In this document: positions 1-8,420 of the stretch, piece by piece | Numbering within the stretch: the first letter of the stretch is position 1 | Layout of the letters: each line of letters begins with the position of its first letter | From: Pilatotrama ljubarskyi | Taxonomy: Eukaryota > Basidiomycota > Agaricomycetes > Polyporales > Polyporaceae | Assembly: GCA_022385805.1 (NCBI GenBank) | Contig: MU277704.1 | Span: forward strand, 117,253 to 132,283 | Length of the DNA stretch: 15,031 bases | Direction: 5' to 3' | The notes under the pieces: model-generated | Databases searched by the model: none | What the model was told of the DNA's origin: nothing | What the model saw: only the letters and a program-made list of their open reading frames with translations | Position numbers and translations under genes: made by a program

Positions 1-933
1 GACGGTGTAGCCCTTCTCGCGCGTGAGGTGGAAAACAGACAGTAGATTGCTGGCAAGCGCAGGGACATGCAGGACGTCATGTAGTACAACTGCAGGCGGC
101 ACAACCCCCTCCCTCTCCGCAGGCTGAAAGACCACAGACCCCAACCCAGCAGAGTAGACGATGTGCGAATTGGCGAGGTGGATGGGGATGACGTGCGGCG
201 AGTAGGAGCGAAACCAGTGGCGGTGGGGGGTCATGTGTGCAGAAGCACCTGTGTCGGTGTTCCAGTTAGTTGCTGCTGGTGAGGAGAGCCAAGATGCGCG
301 GTCCGAGGTGGACAGGAGGGCAGAAGCGCAGCCAGCACTCACAGTCGCCACCAGGCTGGTTCTCAAGCGCAACGAAGGTGTCTTGCAGCTTGTCAAGTGT
401 CAGGGAGTCGTCCAGCAGCAGCGTCTGGCGCAGGGCATTGTACTCCGCCGGCAGGGTGCGAATCAGCACCATGAGCACCAATTCGTCGTCCAGCTTGTAG
501 AGATCAAAGTCCGCAGGGCGCAGAGCCTTCATGTCAGACTTGAGCTGGGATGCTCGCATTGACAGAGTGCTCAGGGACTCGTCGTCCGCCTTGGAGAGCG
601 AGAGGAGGGCGTTGTAGGTGTTAAAACGCGTACCAGGACGTTTCTGCATGTGCACAGACTCCAGCTTCCTCCACATTGTGCCAGGATCGTCTCGGATCGC
701 CTCCAGGTGTGTCTGTTGCTCCCTCTCGACGCAGTTCCAGATTTCTCTGGCGGCAGCGTCCACCCTGCTGTCGTAGTCGCGCAGTTCTCGCCGTTCTCCG
801 CTGTCCAGAGGCTCGGCAAAGTGCGGTCTGCTCTCAGTGCCCCGAGGGTGCGAAGCCTAGCCTCCATACCGAGCCGCCATTGCTGGTAGTTGCGATTGGA
901 GAGCTTGGGGAACGAGGCAGGGGACGGCGCCAT
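1..933 (-). pseudogene. Ty1/copia retrotransposon gag-protease fragment, frameshifted, runs off left edge
   Basis: Read on the minus strand, an ATG at 933 opens a copia-type Gag (UBN2-like): MAPSPASFPKLSNRNYQQW, then a helical region with NTYNALLSLSKADDESL and LPAEYNALRQTLLLDDS. Further on (about 260-1) the frame reads WNTDTGASAHMTPHRHWF, the aspartic protease active site (DTGA) and the segment that precedes integrase in copia polyproteins, ending LASNLLSVFHLTREKGYTV at the edge. The Gag start and the protease share one frame, but the middle of Gag (about 805-350) lies in another. One shift near 800-812 moves from LPSLW to EPLDSGERREL; a second lies around 300-350. The CCHC zinc knuckle expected between Gag and protease is absent, so the join probably also carries a deletion. 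A decayed copy, not a working gene. The superfamily call is firm; the exact breakpoints are inferred. Confidence 0.85.
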
Positions 934-1757
934 GGCAGGGGGTGTAGGGCGCAGCGAGGAGGCGAGGGGGCAAAGATAGGGGGCTCCTGACGAAGAGGGG
1001 AAGAGAAAGTGAGGGGGGACAAACCAGGGAGACCCAGGGAGCGAAAATGCGTCCAGCAGAGCACCAGAACAACAGGGAGCTAGGGAGGTGTGTAGGGAGG
1101 TCTTCAGAGCGTTTGGACGGGCGGGTATGGACGTCTTGAGGCAGTCAGAGCGCAGAGCTCATAACCTGTTAGCTGCAGTGCGCCTCAGAGCGATCACAAT
1201 GGCCTATGTCGAGCTCTGTGAAGTCTGGGGACTCCAGGGCTCGACACGGCGCTCTGTGTACTGTGTGCGTTACGTAAGGCGCTAACTGTACAGTAGAACA
1301 AGCCACAGCACTGGGGACACACTCAGAAATCCACAAATGCGAAAAGGAAGGATGAGGTCCCGGGTTCAATCCCGGGACAGTGCAAATGATTGAAATGCGA
1401 AGTGAGCAATATATCTTGGGAACGGAGAAAGGGAGTGGTATAAGTACGCAATGTAAGCGTCCTACAGGGGGAATCTCGACTTGAAACGGGCACAGGAACT
1501 CGAGCAATCGCTCAGAGTTCAACATGTTGACCAAACATGCATACAACCGATTACTACGCATCCAAAGCCTACGCCAAGCACCTGCATTACAGTGGAATCT
1601 GCACAAATACTATGGTAGCCCACAAACACTTGTTGAGTACCCACTGCACCTGCGCACCGCCGCTTGCCGCACACAAGGTGTCAGCCGCCGACGCGGCACT
1701 TCCCTAGTTCCTCTTATCCTTCGTAATTGGAGCTTTCTGATTTGTCCAAGCTCGAGT
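934..1757. other. Region without a recognised gene; likely copia leader/LTR side and unassigned DNA
   Basis: The first 130 bases upstream of the copia ATG (minus strand) are pyrimidine-rich, as in a 5' leader. I could not define an LTR boundary, a primer binding site or a target-site duplication. The remainder holds only short ORFs with no recognisable motifs in any frame. The tRNA-like hairpin at 1308-1384 is listed separately. Confidence 0.4.
1308..1384 (+). other. tRNA-like remnant: B-box hairpin with matching acceptor-like ends
   Basis: Positions 1357-1378 form a near-perfect hairpin, GTCCCGGG-TTCAAT-CCCGGGAC, which contains a pol III B-box-like GGTTCAATCCC. GCACTG at 1308-1313 pairs with CAGTGC at 1378-1383, and the span (about 76 nt) is tRNA-sized. 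A canonical five-pair T stem with a seven-base loop would have one mismatch, and no convincing A box, D arm or anticodon arm can be drawn. A decayed tRNA gene or a tRNA-derived SINE head fits better than a working tRNA. Chance similarity is possible. Confidence 0.28.
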
Positions 1758-1758
1758 G

Positions 1759-1832
1759 TGAGTCATGCTGAGTCATTTTGACTCATGCTCGGCGTGACTA
1801 GTGTGGGCTTGGCAATGACTCATACTGACTCA
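1759..1832. repeat. Cluster of five TGASTCA (AP-1/Gcn4-type) motifs on a 10-bp spacing
   Basis: TGAGTCA occurs at 1759 and 1769, and TGACTCA at 1779, 1816 and 1826. Starts are exactly 10 bp apart within each group. The copies at 1769 and 1779 form an inverted pair around TTT. The motif is the known target of fungal bZIP activators of the Gcn4/Cpc1 class. No gene start is evident nearby, so it could also be the end or interior of a small repeat element. Confidence 0.5.
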
Positions 1833-1905
1833 TGTGAGCCTACGCTGGTCTGTCACGATTGCTTGAGAAATCACAAGTCCTTGCCTGCCTGGCTCACATT
1901 TCACT

Positions 1906-2136
1906 CTATGGTGCATCTAGTATCTTCTGTACTTTCCTGAGCATCTGCTGCATCTCTGAGAACTCTGATTTAGGTTCTAGTAGATCCTTCATCATGTTCC
2001 TAGACCATTTATGAAGGTCTCCGAATAGGCAGAGGTAATCTTGGTTGATAAAAAGAGGCACCTGTTTCAGACTTGAGCACATATCGAGTTTCTGAAGCAG
2101 GCCAGAAATTGTTTGATGGAGGAGGGCACATCGGTA
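1906..2136 (-). CDS. Possible orphan exon, unrecognised
   Basis: On the minus strand an open stretch follows a good acceptor, CCTTGCAG ending at 2137, and reads YRCALLHQTISGLLQKLDM onward to a TAG at 1906-1908. It is 76 codons, with leucine-rich helical character at its start and a charged stretch (KSEFSEMQQMLRKVQKI) near the end. There is no ATG at its head, so if real it is an internal or last exon. It lies just downstream of the 2247-3979 pseudogene on the same strand and could be a further exon of it, but I see no convincing donor to join them. Function unknown. Confidence 0.2.
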   Translation of the reverse strand, partial: YRCALLHQTISGLLQKLDMCSSLKQVPLFINQDYLCLFGDLHKWSRNMMKDLLEPKSEFSEMQQMLRKVQKILDAP

Positions 2137-2246
2137 CTGCAAGGCAGGTACTCTTAGGAACTCTTTATGACAGCGCGCTTAGGGTGTGGTTTTGCATTCT
2201 CTGATGTCTGAGTCTGCGTGTGCTGCCTTGGATAATTCCAAAGTAA

Positions 2247-3979
2247 TCAGACTGGTGCTTCTGGTTGTTTTGCCCCATTGGGCTGGTTGGTCATGTTCAA
2301 ATACCAATCCACTTTGGTGCTTGACAGCGCGCTGGCATCCACAGAGGCCTTGAGGTGCAGAGGCAGTTCTTGCAAGACGCGATGTGTGAGTTGCAAGACG
2401 GCACGCAAGATATGGGTCATGAGTGCGTCCGCGCTGGTGAGTACAAGACCGTCCACAGCGAACGAGGTGGCTGTCACGTTAGAGCGCATGCAGTCGAACC
2501 TGAAACTAGTGAGCTCAGTCGTACATGCAGATCAGAGAAACAGACTTACTCAGGATCTCTCGCCTCTCTGGGAAGGTCGACCGTTGTGATTTCGGTGATG
2601 TTCGCTAGGGCATATTTACCAATGCAGTCGAAGGCATCTCGGTGGGGTAGGAGACAATCACAACATGATACGAGCCAGGATTGGAAGAAGTCCCTGGCCG
2701 CACAGTTGGAGGAAACCCGCTGTGCGTGTATCATCCAGAGAAACAACAGGAAGCTAGCCCTCCCAGGCGGAGGTAGACCCTGAACATGAGGATCACAAAT
2801 ATACTGGGATCCTCGTTACTGAGGAGGTCGCTGCAACAGAGGAGGTGAGAGTACGCCATAGGGGCGTCGTGATTGTCTGTATGTTTGCCACCGAAATGTC
2901 CGAGATCGCCTGCGAATTCCTCCTCTGCTTCTAATTCAGTTACTGTAAATTTCAGAGAGCGCACTCGCCACTCACTTGCTTTGGCAGCATCCGAGCCCTG
3001 CACAGGAGAGAGGTTGAGCTGCATCGCGGAGAAGTAGTAGTTCTCCTTAGAGCCGATCCTCGGGAAGTTGACTGCCTCAGCTCTCTTGCGAAGCAGCACA
3101 GCTTCCTGCGGTGCGCCCTTGATCATAGCGGTGGTCCCCATACGCGCAGCGACCTGGAACAGAATCAATATAACATGTAGCTCACACAGAAGAGAACACA
3201 CCTGAACGAGCTGGGTGCGCGGCTTCTGATGCTCAGTGGATATGTCGCCCACTGTCTTGGCTCTGGTGGAAAGGGCAGTGAGCTTTTGGGGTTTCTGGAA
3301 AGAGGCACCTGCGTGTTAGCAATGTCCTGCATTCTCTACACACACTGCGTGGTCATCGCGTTCCCAGGCTACCCCACCGCTCCATATGCTGTCATCCTCC
3401 AGTGCTGCCTTCTTGCGAGTACGTTTGTCCCTGGGACCAGGAGTTTTGTCCCAGACTGCCATGAGCTTCTGCACATCAGCATTGTCGAAGCACTCGCTGA
3501 GAAGTTGAGAAGAGAGTCATCAGTGGACTCTCTGCTGATGGGACAAGGCACATACCGAGGCGTGATCCAACAAATGACTTCATCTTCTTCTTCCTTCCCG
3601 TCCCCGTCCTCATCTCTCACCAGGAGGCAATCCCCTGGTTCCAGGCCAATGAATCCTAGAATATATGTAAGCTATGTTGAAAAACCCCCTCTAGCCATAT
3701 GGACAGCCCTGCCTTACCAGAGTCTGCAATTCCTTCTTCAGTCCCTTCGGGGATAGCAGCTTGTTCCAGAAAGGTGTTCAAGGCCCCGAGACCCTCAAGA
3801 GAAGTATCCATGAGGGCCAAGTATATTTTACCCTGATATTCTCCAAACTGTGGGGCTTTGCTGTGCATTTGTAGGAGGTACACCACCAATCCTGAGCCAG
3901 CGGGGACCCATCTGAGTGACGCACGTGGCTCAGAGTGGGAAGCCAGCTGGAGTCGCGCTGGGCGCCTGTCAGCTTCCAT
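2247..3979 (-). pseudogene. Broken multi-exon gene with a TET/JBP-like double-stranded beta-helix (2OG-Fe(II) oxygenase type) domain
   Basis: Six exons can be joined on the minus strand with frame-consistent GT...AG introns: 3979-3718, 3655-3556, 3496-3346, 3294-3202, 3153-2550 and 2499-2247. Introns are 62, 59, 51, 48 and 50 nt; the third has a TGCTAAC branch site. Early exons give IGLEPGDCLLV and a basic stretch DKTPGPRDKRTRKK. The large exon holds LGHFGGKHTDNHD (HxD metal-ligand type motif), then YLRLGGLASCCFSG, an in-frame TGA at 2731-2733, and, beyond it, THSGFPPTVRPG and YHVVIVSYPT. These fit the distal His and closing strands of the fold. A one-base loss near 2641-2650 is then needed to reach the frame that runs into the last exon. 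Family members I recall in agaricomycetes resemble TET/JBP-type dioxygenases, which oxidise methylated bases; that assignment is inference from motif layout. The start at 3979 is only the first in-frame ATG; more 5' exons may exist. Confidence 0.6.
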
Positions 3980-4039
3980 GAGCAGACGAAAATGGTGGCG
4001 GTATGGTGCCCATAGTCAGTTGGGTCCCAGATGGCCACC

Positions 4040-4935
4040 AGCCCTCGACCAGCCTACAGTTCAGCCTCGATTTCAGAACACATGCATTGGGAGCGACATA
4101 ATAGCGCGACAATCAAGGGAGGAAGAGCGACTCAGATACCATATGTATAGCAAAATCCCGTGTTGCTGAGCTGTATGTACGTAATATCGCAGCGCTGGAA
4201 CCCACGCTGCTGCATGTAGTGACTGCGGTTGTTGTCCACTCCCCTCGCCCTCACCATTGCCCCCGCGCTCTGCTCGTCATTGGTCGTGTCGCTATGACAT
4301 GTAAGCTCGCACAGCCGTCGCATCTGCTTGCCCTTGATTACGCTCTGTGCTCGGCCTATCATGTCTCTATAGGGAACTGTCGAAATCAGCAGGTGAATCA
4401 GCATGGTCAGCCCCGACTTGGATGAAGATATCGCGATCTGACACTCACCACCCGTATGCCGTGGCCTCCCTCCCTGGTAAAGATAATGAGGTACGTCTTT
4501 GAGTATACGATGTAGCAAGCCGTCGTGCTGCCCGAGGCACTGAGTGACGAGTACCTGTGGTCAGAGGTCCAGGTCAGTCAGATTCACGATGGTCGCCCAC
4601 CCCGCAGGACAACGATGCCTGATGGCGGAGCAAACAGCTCGGGTGATGCTGTAAGAATCAATGTATGTCGTAGGGCGTACACCTGTGTTCTCCCACAAAA
4701 GCGACACTGACATGGAGCGGACAGCTCAGAGAATACAGCGGCCGTACAGTATGGGATGACATGCCAAAGCGACACATGCACTGACATCTGGCGTAGCAAG
4801 CAGGTCTTTTCGTGCAGACTGGTACAATATGTGAGTAGTGCCACCTCAGGAGCGTCTGAGTGGTTGTGTTCGAGATGCGGACGCTGACAGCCTGAGAAGA
4901 CCGGAAATGACGGGGGCTTGGAGATGACGACACTG
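4040..4935. other. Region without an assignable gene
   Basis: Minus-strand open stretches (4518-4132 and 4963-4658) carry plausible splice donors, such as GTGAGTGTC near 4450, so this may hold 5' exons of the broken beta-helix gene downstream. I could not build a frame-consistent path or recognise a domain. A short imperfect direct repeat (AAGCGACAC followed by TGACAT) occurs near 4698 and 4766. Confidence 0.3.
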
Positions 4936-5685
4936 TCAGTGCTGTAGATGGCTCATGTGCCAAAGACGCCTCTGCCCAACCCTCGTGCGCTTCCGAGCTC
5001 CCTGGGCACCCTCACCGTTCAGGGACTGTGGGAGGTTCCAGAGCTCCTCCAGGGAGTCTGGCTTTCCGACCTTGGAAATTTGATCCTTGAGACGAGCTGG
5101 GAGCCCTTTATAAAACTGATAACAGAGGGCAGCCTTCCCCCAGCGGACTTGCGTCATGAGACGGTTAAACTGGGTGATGTACTTTGCAATCCGCTGGTTG
5201 TCCACCATTCGGAGATTCTCAAGGTTGTGTTCAGCCTATCCAGTGACGTTGTAAGGCCCAAAGTTGACCCGGAGTTCCTCCTGGAACACCTCATAAGAAT
5301 ACAGGAACTCCGGTGGGTTACCCGACTCGTGCTCTAGGAGGTACGGTTCAAACCAGGCGAGGGCCATACCCTTGAGGTAGGAAATGGCATAGGTGACGTT
5401 CTTCTCATCGGTATCGAACATCCTAGGGTGAGCCTTGAAGACCAGTTCCAGCTGCATAAAGAATGAGCGTAGCTTGGTGGAGTCTGACCCACTGAACTGG
5501 TCAGGCTCCTGGACATTGTTCTGCTCAGAGGAGGATGACGGAGTTCCGGAAGATGCAGCAGAAGTGGCCTGGGTAAATTGGAGCGTCTGGGCGAGCAACA
5601 GCATAGCCTGCGCCAAGTCCCGTTGAGGGTTGGAGGTATGAGCGGGATCAGGTAGGGGTGGATCACGGTGTTTCGGGGCAGGCAT
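4936..5685 (-). pseudogene. Ty3/gypsy retrotransposon Gag relic
   Basis: From an ATG at 5685 the minus strand encodes a proline- and serine-rich N terminus, then a retrotransposon Gag domain: EPDQFSGSDSTKLRSFFMQL, NVTYAISYLKGMALAWFEPY, FQEELRVNFGPYNVTG. A TAG at 5236-5238 interrupts the frame, which continues unchanged as AEHNLENLRMVDNQRIAKYI and QFYKGLPARLKDQISKVGKP. Family resemblance fades after SLEELWNLPQSL (about 5020), and the stop at 4936 lies in unrelated sequence. No zinc knuckle, protease or reverse transcriptase follows, so only the 5' part of the element survives. In intact elements Gag forms the particle that packages the RNA. Confidence 0.85.
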
Positions 5686-5699
5686 GGCAGGCTGAGCAC

Positions 5700-6223
5700 T
5701 CAGCCCAGACGGAGAGTGAAAGGGTTATTTGGGGACGTCCACGGTGGAGTAGTCTGTCTGTAGACACTCTGTATGTGCACGATACGACCTCAGCACGATG
5801 AGTTGAGTCAAGCCCAGAGAATCCAGTCCATCTGTGACCTCCGCTGTCGCCGTCCTGAAGTCTGTGTACATGAGCGTCTCCTCCCGTCCTCCTCCTGCTT
5901 CCGGCGCCTCCGTCCCTCTCCTCCTCCTGTCCCACCTCCCGAGTCCCCTACTCCATGTGCCCCCCTCCAAGTGACGACCTCCTCGTCATCGCTGTTTCTT
6001 CAGAGCCATCTCCACCATCCTGCTCCTCCACGGTCGCCGTCTGTGTCTTGGTGATACAGATCTTGCCGAAGTCCATAACGTCGCCTGTAGGTGTGTGCGC
6101 TCAGGCCGTCTTGGTGCTGCTCAAGAATCGCGTGACACTGGAGCGGCTAGGTCGCAGCACGCTCTTGACGGGGTGCGGCGGGCTACGATAGCGACACAAC
6201 AGCACCGTGTGATTCTTCCAGGG
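5700..6223. other. Region without a recognised gene; probably leader/LTR DNA of the gag relic
   Basis: This lies directly upstream (minus strand) of the Ty3-type gag, where a 5' leader and LTR would be expected. No TG...CA boundary, primer binding site or target-site duplication could be fixed. A 43-codon minus-strand ORF from ATG 6076 (starting MDFGKICITKTQTATVEEQ) is present but too short to support as a gene. Confidence 0.3.
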
Positions 6224-6568
6224 TCACTGGGCGACAAACGCGATCAACAGGAAGACGCCTACTCGTGTGTGTGCGCGGTCGACTTGCAAGAAGAAGAAGG
6301 GTGGCTCCATCGAGACGTGCGTGTCCTGCTGTTGGTGAGCGATGAACTCCACTCCATGCTCCTCGAGGACGTGAATCTTCGTGAGCGTAACCAAGTAGAA
6401 CCGCTGATGGTGCCATTCATCCTTGTACATGAGACGCAGGTGGTCGCCGACGCCGATGGGTTTCAAGGGCGGTTTTGCAAGGAAGAAGGTGCTGACTCCG
6501 CCGTTGATTCTGCAGCTTGCGTATAGCATCCGCATGGCGGCAGAGTCGTCATCCAAGGATTGAGTCAT
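6224..6568 (-). CDS. Small hypothetical protein with its own TATA box, 114 aa
   Basis: The ATG at 6568 opens MTQSLDDDSAAMRMLYASC, continues with INGGVSTFFLAKPPLKPIG, VGDHLRLMYKDEWHHQRFYL and EEHGVEFIAHQQQDTHVSME, and stops at TGA 6224-6226. The same frame is open further upstream, but a TATAAAT (complement of 6674-6680) lies about 105 bases before this ATG and inside that extension, which supports 6568 as the start. The alternation of hydrophobic and charged residues looks like a compact beta-rich domain. No signal peptide, membrane helix or catalytic motif is evident. It sits between two retroelement relics on the same strand and might be an accessory ORF of one of them. I do not recognise it; the last 15 residues may be read past an unseen splice site. 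Confidence 0.45.
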   Translation of the reverse strand: MTQSLDDDSAAMRMLYASCRINGGVSTFFLAKPPLKPIGVGDHLRLMYKDEWHHQRFYLVTLTKIHVLEEHGVEFIAHQQQDTHVSMEPPFFFLQVDRAHTRVGVFLLIAFVAQ

Positions 6569-6673
6569 GCTGGACAGTGGACCTGGGGGCAAGCAGTGAA
6601 CGTCTGCGGAATGGGTAGGGATGTGTGCGGTGAAGGACAGTGGTGGGTAGTGTGCGAGGCGTGGCCAGTCAGG

Positions 6674-6680
6674 ATTTATA
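6674..6680 (-). promoter_or_regulatory. TATA box for the 6568-6224 ORF
   Basis: On the minus strand the sequence reads TTCTATAAATCC, about 105 bases upstream of the ATG at 6568. Confidence 0.45.
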
Positions 6681-6743
6681 GAAGTACATGTCCGTACGCG
6701 ACACGGCAACGTCGCTTAGGGAAAGAAGTGATTAAGGCAGGAC

Positions 6744-7488
6744 TTAGCTTGTTGGGGTATGGTGTGCGACCATGTTCGCTTCCCCTGAAGCGCTGGTATG
6801 AATGACGTTAGAATGTCGCACGCCTTGGGCGATCGCCGCGCGCCGACGATCTTCGTCAAGTGCGAGTTGCGTTCCTGGTCGTGGCACGAAACGTCGGAGT
6901 CGTCTTGCATGGAACTTGGCCTGTACCAGATCACCTCCAAGCGTAGCCAGTTCGTATGAGTTCAGCTGACGACTTACTATGCGGTGCGGTCTCGACCACT
7001 TCGGTATCAGTTTACGCTCGGTCTTGAAGGTGTAATCAAGGTCTGCTCCGGTAGACTTGCACCAAATCCCCGGGTTCAAAGGTGACTTCGCCAGGTCCCG
7101 ACCGTCTGACTTTCTTGTCAAAGGCGCTCTTTCGTTGTGTGGCGTGTCGTACCGCTTCACTGTAGCCGTCCAACTGTTGCTGAGCTACGTAGGCCAGTTG
7201 TGTTACAACATCGTCTTGAGTTATGGGCTCTTGTGTGGCGTCAAGCGGAGTAGGTGTTGAGTTGACGACCGTTCCGAAGAGCAGTTCCTTGGGCGAGAAC
7301 TTCAAAGCAGGTAGTATTCTCGAATTAAGGCATCTCACCGCAGTGTCCAAGTGGTCAGGCCAGTTGCGCATGAGCTTATGTTCGTCGATTAGGGTCGCAT
7401 CGTCTTCGCCGATGTCTGGGGCGCAGAGTCTCTTGAGCACGTGTAACAGAAGCTTGTTCGTACCTTCAACGATGATGTGCCAAATCTA
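6744..7488 (-). pseudogene. C-terminal half of a Ty3-type retrotransposon integrase, frameshifted
   Basis: After a TAG near 7489 the minus strand reads IWHIIVEGTNKLLLHVLKRL, then NWPDHLDTAVRCLNSRILPA, LKFSPKELLFG and AFDKKVRR. This is the end of an integrase core followed by the C-terminal part. The frame stops after GDLVQVYRS because one extra base near 7044 turns DLDYTF into a stop. The continuing frame gives DLDYTFKTERKLIPKWSRPH, RQLNSYELATLGGDLVQAKF and ARRLRRFVPRPGT before ending at 6744. The catalytic D,D-E residues and everything upstream are missing. It differs clearly from the integrase at 13176-14666, so it is a second lineage. The upstream break near 7490 coincides with the start of different-looking DNA. 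Confidence 0.8.
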
Positions 7489-7620
7489 CCCTAAAGCCGT
7501 GAGGTTGAGGCCGAGAGCCTTTGTAGGTCGAGGCCTCTGACGAGCTGAGCTGAGGTAGACGGCGGGATCAGGAGATGTAGCGGTTCGGCCGGGGTGCCCT
7601 TGAGGCGAACGTCACAATGC

Positions 7621-7735
7621 GGCGGTGGATCGGAGCGAACAAAGCTCTTCGCAGGTGTTCGCAAGCTCTTCGCGGATGTTCGCAACCATTCGCGGGTCTT
7701 CGCGGGTACTCGCTACGCTCTTCGCAGTCTTGTCG
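7621..7735. repeat. Degenerate tandem repeat containing TTCGC
   Basis: Eight TTCGC/GCGAA words occur in 120 bases, as variations on CTCTTCGCAGGTGTTCGCAA with a loose period of about 15 bases. Confidence 0.65.
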
Positions 7736-8187
7736 GGCTCAACGCGGACACGGAGGGGCTCAGTGATTCTTCGCAGCTACGCAGTGTTCAACAGCAACTC
7801 AGTGTAAGACACGAACAGTGAAGAGGAAGGCAAGATGCTAAATAAGAAACTCGACGCGGCGAAGTAGTAAACGCAAGGGGGACGCGAACGCGAACACAGT
7901 TAGGGCTCAGTGAGATCTCTGCTCTCGGGAGGGGGAACAGAATCTGGATTGCTGCGCTGCGAAGCGTGAGTATTTTACATCGGTGCCAAAATGGCGTGCT
8001 ACGCATGTGACGCCAGACCGGACCTTCACGCTGCCGAGCCGACTGCGAACGCACGGACCTAGCGCCGGGGGCATCTTCAGGGCAGGCTGGTGCGAAGGAC
8101 TTCGCTCCCCCAAATGCCTGGTCATCCACCGGGTTCTGCGCGATGGCTGCACGTCGAGCCCCTCGCGGGACTTTGCGATCCGTTGCG

Positions 8188-8275
8188 GAGGCTGCGAAGC
8201 TGCGAAGGCCTGCGGATCTATGCGAAGAACTGCGAAGAACTGCGAAGATGAGCGAAGATGCGCGAAGGGAGCAGC
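8188..8275. repeat. Degenerate tandem repeat of TGCGAAG(AAC)
   Basis: Seven GCGAAG words lie in about 85 bases, including adjacent copies of TGCGAAGAAC. The word is the reverse complement of the one at 7621-7735, so the two tracts are inverted relative to each other with about 450 bases between. Confidence 0.65.
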
Positions 8276-8378
8276 TTCGGTGCTCCGCGGCCTCGTGCGC
8301 GGAGTGGGGTCGCATCATCTCCCCCCCACTGAAATCTCGACCGTCCTCAGTCGATATCGATCGGACTGTGGTTGCTGG

Positions 8379-8385
8379 TATAAAG
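8379..8385 (+). promoter_or_regulatory. TATA box of gene A
   Basis: TATAAAG, 42 bases upstream of the ATG at 8421. Confidence 0.6.
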
Positions 8386-8420
8386 CGTGGCCCGGACGAG
8401 TCGGTTCTCCTCGAACCACG

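Larger units (their letters stand above)
7490..8378. other. Repeat-rich, gene-free stretch dominated by TTCGC/GCGAA
   Basis: Short repeats with TTCGC (7621-7735) and with GCGAA (8188-8275) dominate. Long ORFs here on both strands are low-complexity products of this word and are not supported as genes. The right end holds the upstream region of gene A, including a segment at 8321-8353 that resembles part of the pol relic at 14780-14811. Confidence 0.5.

Noticed and set aside
4132..4518. A 128-codon minus-strand ORF as a gene
   Set aside because: No domain, likely splice sites inside it, and no coding-like pattern; kept only as possible exon-bearing DNA.
7621..8275. Possible CRISPR-like array of short repeats
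   Set aside because: Repeats are degenerate, with no regular unique spacers, and the DNA is eukaryotic.
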